From assembly GCA_003561815.1 (NCBI GenBank), contig PWVP01000040.1, positions 1 to 7,785 of the forward strand: a DNA stretch of 7,785 bases, read 5' to 3'. This document shows, piece after piece, positions 1 to 5,762 of this stretch. The stretch is from Campylobacterota bacterium. Lineage in GTDB: Bacteria; Campylobacterota; Campylobacteria; Campylobacterales; SZUA-545. The notes beneath the pieces were generated by a model that saw only the letters and a list, made by a program, of their open reading frames with translations, did no database searches and had not been told where the DNA came from. Each line of letters starts with the position of its first letter. Position 1 is the stretch's first letter. A program made the position numbers and the translations under genes.

Positions 1-2
1 CG

Positions 3-422
3 CAGCCGGCCACACGGGCACCACGGATTGAGCTGGAGGGGGATCTCGGCCACCCATCAAGGCTCCCACCCGAAGCGCTCGAGCTGCAAGAGCGGACAAG
101 CCTCGCGCGTCCAGGGGCGGGTGAGCGCACCCCGGCGAGCACCACCGCGCCGGAGGGGACCGTTGAGGATCGCTATCTGGCGGCTATCCATGCGCGACTC
201 GCCTCTGCCTGGCACCCCGGCCATGGGGATTTGGATAAAATGGCGGCGATCGAGATGCGCATCTCCGCACAAGGGGTGGTGCGCTACCGTGTGATCTGGG
301 TGCGTGGCGATCAGCCTTTTCGAGAGCGGCTGGAGAGGGTTTTGGATCAGATTGTCCAGGAGGGGCTTGAGCCCCCACCACGCCCACTGCGGCTCAATGT
401 AAACTTTATCGTAAAGGAGTGA
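3..422 (+). CDS. tolA: TolA/TonB-family energy-transducing protein, C-terminal part (5' end outside window)
   Basis: This is the 3' end of a gene in frame 3; the window shows 139 residues and no start. The first ~55 visible residues are a low-complexity stretch rich in Pro, Glu, Arg and Ala, as expected of a periplasm-spanning linker. Residues ~57-139 resemble the TolA/TonB C-terminal domain: a helix with YLAAIHARLASAW, then strand-like VVRYRVIWV, a second helix, a PPP turn (124-126) and a final strand LNVNFIV. In the family this protein sits in the inner membrane with TolQ/TolR and passes proton-motive-force energy across the periplasm to TolB and Pal. The direct lead into tolB favours TolA over a siderophore TonB, but the domain alone does not separate them. 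The stop TGA at 420-422 is one base before the tolB start, and the tolB ribosome-binding site lies inside its last codons, so the two are translationally coupled. The N-terminal membrane helix is not visible here. Confidence 0.85.
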   Translation, partial: QPATRAPRIELEGDLGHPSRLPPEALELQERTSLARPGAGERTPASTTAPEGTVEDRYLAAIHARLASAWHPGHGDLDKMAAIEMRISAQGVVRYRVIWVRGDQPFRERLERVLDQIVQEGLEPPPRPLRLNVNFIVKE

Positions 423-423
423 G

Positions 424-1680
424 ATGCGAGCACTCATAGCTCTGCTGGCTGCGACGGCGCTCTACGCGGCCGATGCGACTTTGGAAATTGTTAAAGAGGT
501 GGGCACCGCTCTTAATGTGGCGGTGGAGAGCCGAAGCGATCAGCCCGAAAGGCTCGATCGTAAAATTGCACGGATGATTGAGGCGGATCTGCGGGTAGCC
601 GGCTTTTTTAATGTGCTGGAGTCACCGGCCAAAGGAGGCGATCGGCCACCCATGTCCGCTTCGATCTACCGGGAGGCGGGGCTGGACTATCTGGTGCGTT
701 ACGAGTTCTTTACCCGTGATGGACGCTTTGGGATCGCCGCGCAGATCTACGATGCCAAAGAGCAGCGAGAGGTGCTTTCGCGCAGCTATACCGTCTCCAG
801 AGAGGAGCGCTACCCCTTTCTGGCCCACAATCTCGCCATCGATTTTGCGGATGCGATCGGTGTCGGTGGCCTGGAGTGGATGAGCCGGTTTGTGATCTTT
901 TCGCGCAATGTGGGGCCCAAAGAGACAGAGATCCTCATTAGCGACTACTCCTTAACCTTCAAGCAGGTGGTGGTGCGAGGCGGGTTTAATATCTTTCCCA
1001 AGTGGGCTGACGATCGCCAGCGCGGTTTTTACTACACCCACTATCACGATAAGCCGACCCTTTATCATGTGGATCTCTACAGCGGCGAGCGGACCAAAAT
1101 CACCGCCTCTAGAGGGATGCTTGTCTGTAGCGATGTGAGCCGTGATGGCAAGCGACTGCTTTTGACGATGGCGCCAGAGGATCGGCCCGATATCTATGAG
1201 TTCACCCTGGCAACCGGCGAGAAGCGGCGTTTGACCACCTATGGCGGTATCGATGTGAATGGCCACTATGTCGAGGAGGATCAGGCGATGCTCTTTGTCT
1301 CCGATCGCCTCGGTTATCCCGAGATCTTCTACACCCGTCTGGATAACCCCCGTGCAACCACGCAGTTTGTCTATAAAGGGCGCAATAACAACTACATCAA
1401 CACCTGGGGAAACTACGCGGTCTTTGTGAGTCGGGATACCGATAGCGCTTTTGAGGGCAACACCTTCAATCTCTACCTGATCTCGACCACCAGTGACTTT
1501 ATCCGGCAGCTGACCACCACAGGGCAGAACAACTTCCCCCGCTTCTCTGCATCGGGCGATACGATTTTGCACACCAAGTCCTACCGCCGGGAGAGTGCGT
1601 TGGGGGTGATACGGCTGGCCTACAATAAAAGTTTCCTTTTCCCGCTGGATGTGGGCACGATTCAGGCCATCGATTGGTAG
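424..1680 (+). CDS. tolB: Tol-Pal system protein TolB
   Basis: Periplasmic component of the Tol-Pal complex, which links inner-membrane TolA to outer-membrane Pal and supports outer-membrane integrity and constriction. The 418-residue product starts with a short signal peptide, with likely cleavage after Ala15 or Ala16 (ALYAADA). Residues ~18-145 match the N-terminal alpha/beta domain, including the ADLRVAGFFNVL segment. Residues ~150-405 look like the six-bladed beta-propeller, with blade motifs such as DVSRDGKRLLLT (237-248), LFVSDRLGYPEIF (290-302) and NNFPRFSASGDTIL (369-382). The end, DVGTIQAIDW, is of the type I recall from Campylobacterota TolB proteins. Its length is close to the usual ~420-430. 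The ATG at 424 is preceded by AAGGAG (414-419) at a good spacing and gives the signal peptide, so the start is well supported. It lies between tolA and pal, as expected; an 86-base gap to pal could hold a secondary promoter. No defects were seen. Confidence 0.96.
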   Translation: MRALIALLAATALYAADATLEIVKEVGTALNVAVESRSDQPERLDRKIARMIEADLRVAGFFNVLESPAKGGDRPPMSASIYREAGLDYLVRYEFFTRDGRFGIAAQIYDAKEQREVLSRSYTVSREERYPFLAHNLAIDFADAIGVGGLEWMSRFVIFSRNVGPKETEILISDYSLTFKQVVVRGGFNIFPKWADDRQRGFYYTHYHDKPTLYHVDLYSGERTKITASRGMLVCSDVSRDGKRLLLTMAPEDRPDIYEFTLATGEKRRLTTYGGIDVNGHYVEEDQAMLFVSDRLGYPEIFYTRLDNPRATTQFVYKGRNNNYINTWGNYAVFVSRDTDSAFEGNTFNLYLISTTSDFIRQLTTTGQNNFPRFSASGDTILHTKSYRRESALGVIRLAYNKSFLFPLDVGTIQAIDW

Positions 1681-1721
1681 TGTGAACTCAAAGATTAAAT
1701 GTGTTTTAAATTCCCTTAGGC

Positions 1722-1727
1722 TAATAT
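1722..1727 (+). promoter_or_regulatory. Possible -10 element of a secondary promoter for pal
   Basis: TAATAT in the 86-base tolB-pal gap lies in an AT-rich stretch that contrasts with the surrounding coding DNA. Campylobacterota sigma-70 promoters often show only a -10 box, so absence of a -35 box is not decisive. A transcript would begin near 1734, at the edge of a small inverted repeat. This fits a need for extra Pal relative to TolB. The evidence is sequence resemblance only. Confidence 0.35.
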
Positions 1728-1734
1728 GGGTCGC

Positions 1735-1747
1735 TAGGTGTAACCTA
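1735..1747 (+). repeat. Small perfect inverted repeat in the pal leader (TAGGT-GTA-ACCTA)
   Basis: Five-base arms separated by three bases, ending 19 bases upstream of the pal ATG and just 5' of its ribosome-binding site (AGAAGGAGAG, 1754-1763). As RNA it could form a short 5' stem-loop on a pal transcript; as DNA it could be a weak operator. There is no U-tract, so it is not an intrinsic terminator. The arms are short enough that chance is possible. Confidence 0.3.
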
Positions 1748-1766
1748 TTCTTCAGAAGGAGAGTCA

Positions 1767-2324
1767 ATGTTGAGTAAAGTTTTGTGGGGGGCGCTTCTGG
1801 CCTCTTTGCTTCTGCTGAGCGGTTGTGGCGATAAGTCCACCGTTGAGCCCTCTATGGATGAGCGAGCCGATGTGGCGGCACCGGAGGATGACGCGGTTGA
1901 TACAGAGGTGGCCGCTGTGGATGAGGATCAGATCGCTGCAGAGGCCAGAGCGGCTGCCCAGGAGGCGGCTAAAAAGGCTGAGGCGCTTGCTGAGCGGATG
2001 CCTAAAGTCTACTTCGACTTCGATCGCTACAACATCCGTGCAGATATGCAGTCAGTGGTCGAGGAGATCGCCCAGATCATGAAGGAGGAGGAGCGTATCA
2101 ACTTCCGGATTGAGGGCAACTGTGACGAGTGGGGTACTGAGGAGTACAACTACGCACTGGGCCTTCGCCGCGCTAAGAGCATTCAGGACGCTCTGGTGCG
2201 CCTGGGTGTGGATCCCGATCGCCTCTCACTGATTAGCTACGGTGAGTCTAACCCGGTCTGTACGGAGTCCAACCGTGAGTGTTGGCAGATGAATCGCCGC
2301 GGCGAGTTTACGGTTCTTCCCTAA
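1767..2324 (+). CDS. pal: Peptidoglycan-associated lipoprotein Pal
   Basis: Outer-membrane lipoprotein that binds peptidoglycan non-covalently and is pulled by TolB/TolA at the division site. The 185-residue product has a hydrophobic N-terminus and lipobox LSGC, with Cys20 as the lipidated residue. Residues ~21-78 are an acidic then Ala/Glu-rich linker that probably extends across the periplasm. Residues ~80-183 are an OmpA-like domain: VYFDFDRYNIR (81-91), RIEGNCDEWGTEEYNYALGL (114-133), RRAKSIQDAL and a terminal NRRGEF. Asp120 and Arg135 are at the places where the family binds meso-diaminopimelate. GNCDEWG is the variant I associate with Campylobacterota Pal; proteobacterial forms usually have GHTDERG. 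Mature Cys119, Cys165 and Cys172 are present, and the last two could form a disulfide. The start is set by AAGGAG at 1756-1761, five bases before the ATG. It is followed after 8 bases by cpoB. Confidence 0.96.
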   Translation: MLSKVLWGALLASLLLLSGCGDKSTVEPSMDERADVAAPEDDAVDTEVAAVDEDQIAAEARAAAQEAAKKAEALAERMPKVYFDFDRYNIRADMQSVVEEIAQIMKEEERINFRIEGNCDEWGTEEYNYALGLRRAKSIQDALVRLGVDPDRLSLISYGESNPVCTESNRECWQMNRRGEFTVLP

Positions 2325-2332
2325 TTCGCTGA

Positions 2333-3268
2333 ATGCGAAGAACCTCCCTTCTTTTTTTGGTGGCCACCTTTTTGGTGGCTGCCGAACCCTCCGTTTTTGG
2401 GGCTGGCGATCTCACGCTGGATGAGCCCTATGGCCTCACCCCCAATGAGCAGATGATCCATCAGAATCGACAGGCAATTGTCCGGCTCGAGCGCAGACTC
2501 TCTGCGTTGGAGCAGGAGAGTAGCGATCTCAAAGAGCGCACGGTGGGCCTGCAGGAGATGATCCGTGGAAACGGTGAAAACATCAGGCGTCTTAGCCAGC
2601 AGATGCAGCGATTGACGGAGGCCTTTGAGCGCACCCAGGCCGATGAGCAGCGCCAGGGTGAGGCGCTCGAGGAGGCGCTTGAGCAGCTCCAAGAGGAGGT
2701 GGTAGCCGCGCTGGTGATCCAGGATAGCAACCACCAGCGCCTGGCCCATGCACTGAGCGAGCTGCAGTCCGATCTCGAAAAGAGCGCCAGTCAGGAGGCG
2801 ATGCAGCGAAATCTGAGCCGTCTGGCAGAGGCGATCGAGGCCAATCGGGATGCGATCGCCGAACTTCAGGGGGTGACGACACCCCTGACGCTTGAGCAGA
2901 CCCCCTTAGAGGAGCTGTTTGAGCAGGCGAAGGCGATGATTGAGGCGCGGGAGTATGGGGGGGCACAGGTGCGTCTGACCCGGCTGATCGAGGAGGAGTT
3001 TCGGCTGGCGGAGAGCTACTTTCATCTTGGGAGTGTTCACTACTTCCGCCAGGAGGATGAGCGGGCGGTGGCCGCCTTTAAGCGCAGCGCAGAGATGGAT
3101 GACGAGGCGCGACATATGCCGGTGCTTCTTTTTTACACCGCGATCGCGCTGGCCCGCCAGGGGAGTGAGGCGGAGGCGAAGCGCTTTTTTGAGACCCTAA
3201 TCCGCCTCTATCCCGATCACAGCGTCACCCCAAGTGCACGATCCCGCCTGGAGCGGCTCGAAGGTTAA
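2333..3268 (+). CDS. cpoB: Cell division coordinator CpoB/YbgF-like protein, coiled coil plus TPR
   Basis: Periplasmic partner of the Tol-Pal system; in Escherichia coli CpoB binds TolA and couples outer-membrane constriction to peptidoglycan synthesis by PBP1B. The 311-residue product has a signal peptide (MRRTSLLFLVATFLVAA, cleavage probably before Glu18), a long Glu/Gln/Arg/Leu-rich helical region at ~41-180 that should form a coiled coil, and a C-terminal TPR region (~190-310) with SYFHLGSVHYFRQEDERAVA (228-247) and a following RQGSEAEAKRFFETLIRLYP repeat. It is longer than E. coli CpoB (about 263 residues), mainly in the coiled coil. An in-frame TGA abuts the ATG, so this is the first possible start. 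I see no good ribosome-binding site, and with only 8 bases after the pal stop it probably depends on re-initiation. The 3' end overlaps the convergent AAA gene by four bases. Confidence 0.9.
   Translation: MRRTSLLFLVATFLVAAEPSVFGAGDLTLDEPYGLTPNEQMIHQNRQAIVRLERRLSALEQESSDLKERTVGLQEMIRGNGENIRRLSQQMQRLTEAFERTQADEQRQGEALEEALEQLQEEVVAALVIQDSNHQRLAHALSELQSDLEKSASQEAMQRNLSRLAEAIEANRDAIAELQGVTTPLTLEQTPLEELFEQAKAMIEAREYGGAQVRLTRLIEEEFRLAESYFHLGSVHYFRQEDERAVAAFKRSAEMDDEARHMPVLLFYTAIALARQGSEAEAKRFFETLIRLYPDHSVTPSARSRLERLEG
2354..2383 (+). repeat. 15-bp tandem duplication in the cpoB signal-peptide region
   Basis: Two adjacent 15-base units, TTTTTGGTGGCCACC and TTTTTGGTGGCTGCC, match at 13 of 15 positions and encode FLVAT and FLVAA in the hydrophobic core of the signal peptide. 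The first unit also ends in the perfect palindrome GGTGGCCACC (2359-2368). It looks like an in-frame duplication by slippage that lengthened the hydrophobic core. Confidence 0.6.
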
Positions 3269-4131
3269 TCGGCGGCAATCAGGGTGTCGATCTGTTCGCA
3301 GATGGCGGGCGCTTGCAGGAGCTCTCTAAGCGCCTCTTGGGCGCGGGTGGCGTGCAGAAGCTGTGCTAAAAGCGCGATGGACTCTCTGGCCGGTAGGGTT
3401 TTAAGATAGTTCATCAGCTCTTGGCACACCTCTTTTGAGCCGGAGTCGATGAGCTGCTTGATGAGCCCCTCTGCGTAGCGATCGCTCTGCTCTTTGGTGG
3501 TGTGAAAAACCGTGCCACTCTCTTGCGGTGAGTGGTAGGCTCCGGTGGCCTTTGGGGTGCCTAAAATCTCCCGCTCAAGCACCTCAATCACCCCCGGCTC
3601 ATCGCCAATCACCGCTGCGATCGCCTCTGATAGAATCTGCTCGCTAGGGCGCGATCGAAGCAGTCGCGAGAGGGTGTCCAGCCGTCTTAGGCCAAAACGC
3701 TCGTAGAGCTCAGGCTGGGTGCCCACCAGCGCTGTGAGTGCCGGATGGGCGCCGCTGTGGGCGACCCACGCCTCGACTGGTGGTGTGTTGAGTGCCAAGG
3801 TGATCCCCTCATCAAACCCGAAGGGTTCACGGGCGGTTAGCAAAAAGCGGCTCTTCAGCGGGGTGCCCAGCACCGATCGGCTTCGGATAATGGGCTGCAG
3901 AAAGCCAAACTGCGCCGGGGTGATATTCTCCACAATCACCACCGCCTCGCTCTGTCCCAAGGAGCGCAGCAGCATTCGGTTGCCCTCTTGAATCTCCTCG
4001 CCATGAATAATCGGGGCATCCGGACAGATCTCTTTAGCCAGGCTGGTTTTGCCAGAGGCGGGCGGGCCGAGCAGCAGCACATCGATCCCGCTGTTTAAAG
4101 CGTGGGGCAGAAGCTGTTCAATCGGGCTCAT
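3265..4131 (-). CDS. Small MoxR-like AAA ATPase with degenerate Walker B
   Basis: The 288-residue product is a P-loop ATPase with no signal peptide, so cytoplasmic. Walker A is GPPASGKTS (22-30). The region AVVIVENITPAQFGFLQPII (63-82) lines up with the MoxR/RavA Walker B and following helix (hydrophobic-DEinra...), but the usual Asp-Glu is Glu68-Asn69, so the catalytic acid appears to be replaced. The sensor-1 region is FLLTAREP (96-103), without the usual Asn. Residues ~119-165, with AWVAHSGAHPAL and PELYERFGLRRLDTLSRLL, resemble the lid segment of MoxR-like proteins; residues ~210-288 are helical and unrecognised. MoxR proteins act as chaperone-like ATPases on protein complexes, but no substrate can be read here. 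Its ATG overlaps the stop of the upstream HEAT gene (ATGA), with AAAGG seven bases before it. It is convergent with cpoB and shares TTAA. The ATPase family is fairly sure; the subfamily is moderate. Confidence 0.8.
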   Translation of the reverse strand: MSPIEQLLPHALNSGIDVLLLGPPASGKTSLAKEICPDAPIIHGEEIQEGNRMLLRSLGQSEAVVIVENITPAQFGFLQPIIRSRSVLGTPLKSRFLLTAREPFGFDEGITLALNTPPVEAWVAHSGAHPALTALVGTQPELYERFGLRRLDTLSRLLRSRPSEQILSEAIAAVIGDEPGVIEVLEREILGTPKATGAYHSPQESGTVFHTTKEQSDRYAEGLIKQLIDSGSKEVCQELMNYLKTLPARESIALLAQLLHATRAQEALRELLQAPAICEQIDTLIAAD

Positions 4132-4757
4132 GCGGCCACCTTTCGGGCCAGCCAGGCCAGCTTAAAGCGGTAGCCAAGCCGGGGGTGTTCAAAGAGTCGA
4201 TCGAGCCGGTGGGCAAAGTGGCGCTCGAAATGAAACTGCAGCGAGAGGGGTGCCTCCTCATAGGCATCGGCGATCCAGGGCAGGAGAATGTCGCGATCAA
4301 ACGCCTTTTCAAACCACTCCTGTGCACTGGCGCGAATCCGCTCATCGGTGCTATCTAGCTGCATAAAGATAAAAGCGTGCGCCTCATAGGTGTCGCTAAA
4401 GTTCACAAAAGAGTCGATCACCAGGCTGCGCAGGTGGGGGTACTCCCCATAAAAGGCGCGGATAAGCTTGAAGTGCTCGGATTTTCCAAAGCTGCAGAGG
4501 GTTTTGGCGGCGGCCACCTGAACCTCCGGCTCCTTATCCAGCAGCAGCTCGATGAGCCGCTTCTCAAAAATATCCAGACCGTGCTTGCGTACAGCCTTGA
4601 TCGCATTGATGCGCACGGCGAAGTCAAGATCGCCTAGCATCGGCTCGATCGCCTCGGCGGCACTGAGCTTGCTCAGGGTCAGAACCGTCGCTGAGTAGGC
4701 GGCGCGCGCCTCGGTGGGCAGGGCGTTTAGTTGCCCTAAAAACTCTTTTGCATCCAT
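4128..4757 (-). CDS. HEAT-repeat protein, AAA ATPase partner
   Basis: The 209-residue, probably cytoplasmic product lacks a signal peptide and membrane segments. At least four helical-repeat signatures are visible: LDFAVRINAIKAVRKHG (44-60), KEPEVQVAAAKTLCSFG (75-91), EYPHLRSLVIDSFVNF (105-120) and TDERIRASAQEWFEKAF (137-153). The spacing of ~30 residues and the V-R/Q-xxA-A pattern are typical of HEAT repeats, which make curved protein-binding scaffolds. The C-terminal ~50 residues are rich in aromatic residues, His and Arg and are unrecognised. The 4-base ATGA overlap with the AAA gene suggests coupled translation and perhaps a complex in which this protein is the adaptor; that is inference. 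An in-frame TAG lies only 10-12 bases upstream of the ATG, so this is the earliest ATG start. No ribosome-binding site is visible, and a -10-like box sits directly before it. Confidence 0.8.
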   Translation of the reverse strand: MDAKEFLGQLNALPTEARAAYSATVLTLSKLSAAEAIEPMLGDLDFAVRINAIKAVRKHGLDIFEKRLIELLLDKEPEVQVAAAKTLCSFGKSEHFKLIRAFYGEYPHLRSLVIDSFVNFSDTYEAHAFIFMQLDSTDERIRASAQEWFEKAFDRDILLPWIADAYEEAPLSLQFHFERHFAHRLDRLFEHPRLGYRFKLAWLARKVAA

Positions 4758-4763
4758 GGTTGC

Positions 4764-4769
4764 ATTCTA
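4764..4769 (-). promoter_or_regulatory. Candidate -10 box of the HEAT/AAA operon, implying a leaderless mRNA
   Basis: On the minus strand TAGAAT (5 of 6 to TATAAT) is followed by GCAACC and then the ATG of the HEAT gene. The normal distance from a -10 box would place the transcript start at, or within a base of, the A of the ATG. No -35 box at standard spacing and no ribosome-binding site are seen, which fits a leaderless message. No experimental evidence. Confidence 0.4.
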
Positions 4770-4789
4770 GCCCAACACAAGTCAAGGCG

Positions 4790-4798
4790 TGCTAAAAT
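4790..4798 (+). promoter_or_regulatory. Extended -10 promoter of the fabD-mtnN-ttcA operon
   Basis: TGCTAAAAT contains the extended -10 TG followed by TAAAAT (5 of 6 to TATAAT), in the only non-coding DNA upstream of fabD. It predicts a start near 4805 and a leader of about 19 bases carrying AAGGA at 4811-4815. There is no clear -35 hexamer, which is common in this phylum. The region is shared with the divergent HEAT gene, whose candidate -10 lies about 25 bases away. Confidence 0.6.
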
Positions 4799-4823
4799 TG
4801 ACGCTTTTTAAAGGATTGAGACG

Positions 4824-5762
4824 ATGAAAAAAGTGGCTTTTCTTTTCCCCGGACAGGGCTCTCAGGCGGTTGGTATGGGCCAAAGCTTTATCGAGCGAAG
4901 CGATCAGGCGCGCCAGATGTGCGATCAGGCCAGCCAGGCGCTGGGTTATGATATGGCTAAACTGCTCTTTGAGGAGGATGGACGGCTAGGCCAGACCGCT
5001 TACACCCAGCCGGCCATCTTGTTTGTCAGTCTGCTGGCCCACCGGATCTTTGAGAGTGAGCTACCTATCAAACCGATCTACGCCATGGGCCACTCACTGG
5101 GTGAGTTGAGCGCGGTAACGGCGATGGGCGGACTTTCGCTCAAAGACGCACTGACCGTAGCGGCCAAGCGGGGCAGCTGGATGCAAGAGGCGTGCAGTGG
5201 CGTTGAGGCGGGAATGATGGTGCTTTTAGGGCTGGAGGATGAGACCGCTCAGGCACTATGCCAAACCCTTCAGGGGGAGGGGCGCCGTATCTGGCCGGCC
5301 AACTACAACAGCAAAGGCCAGATCGTGCTTGCCGGGCTAAAGCCGGATCTAGAAGCCAGCGCCGATCGCTTTAAGGAGGCCGGGGCTAAACGGGCGATGC
5401 TTCTGGATATGTCGGTGGCCAGCCACTGTCCGCTTCTAAGCGGTGCTGTCGAGCCGCTAAAGGCGCTACTGGAAGAGAAGCTCACCGGCCCGCTGATGGC
5501 TCCTGTGGTGGCCAATGCCACCGGTGAACGCTACACCGCTAAAGCCGATGCGGTGCGCCTTCTGGCCAGTCAGTTGATCGAGCCGGTGCACTATAAGCAG
5601 GCGATTGCGGCGATCGAAGAGGAGGTGGAGGGCTTTATCGAGTTTGGCCACGGCGGGATCTTAAAGGGTCTTAACCGCAAAATCACCACCAAACCCACCC
5701 TGGGTGTGGGCAACATGGACGAACTGGAGCAGGTGCTCGATCAGCTAAAGGGGGGCGCATGA
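4824..5762 (+). CDS. fabD: Malonyl-CoA:ACP transacylase FabD
   Basis: Moves malonyl from CoA to acyl carrier protein, supplying the extender unit of type II fatty-acid synthesis in the cytoplasm. The 312-residue product (E. coli FabD is about 309) shows the whole active-site set: FPGQGSQ at 8-14 with Gln11 for the oxyanion hole, YTQPAI (60-65), the nucleophile Ser91 in GHSLGE (89-94), Arg116 in KRGSWMQEA for the malonyl carboxylate, and His201 in SVASHC (197-202). QLIEPVHY and FGHGGILKGLNRK are further family segments. The ATG is backed by AAGGA at 4811-4815, eight bases upstream. It is the first gene of an operon; its stop overlaps the mtnN start (ATGA, 5759-5762). Other fab genes are not adjacent. 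It appears intact and active. Confidence 0.97.
   Translation: MKKVAFLFPGQGSQAVGMGQSFIERSDQARQMCDQASQALGYDMAKLLFEEDGRLGQTAYTQPAILFVSLLAHRIFESELPIKPIYAMGHSLGELSAVTAMGGLSLKDALTVAAKRGSWMQEACSGVEAGMMVLLGLEDETAQALCQTLQGEGRRIWPANYNSKGQIVLAGLKPDLEASADRFKEAGAKRAMLLDMSVASHCPLLSGAVEPLKALLEEKLTGPLMAPVVANATGERYTAKADAVRLLASQLIEPVHYKQAIAAIEEEVEGFIEFGHGGILKGLNRKITTKPTLGVGNMDELEQVLDQLKGGA

Noticed and set aside
28..437. Alternative frames on both strands over the first 430 bases
   Set aside because: The frame ending at 422 gives a TolA/TonB C-terminal domain directly before tolB; the others give Arg/Pro-rich or featureless products typical of wrong frames.
952..1767. Long open frame of 271 codons antisense to tolB and the tolB-pal gap
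   Set aside because: It lies opposite a clear tolB with full family motifs, its protein matches no family I recognise, and long antisense frames are expected from codon bias in GC-rich genes.
4758..4823. Riboswitch or small RNA in the divergent intergenic region
   Set aside because: The region is only 66 bases and is accounted for by two candidate promoters and one ribosome-binding site.
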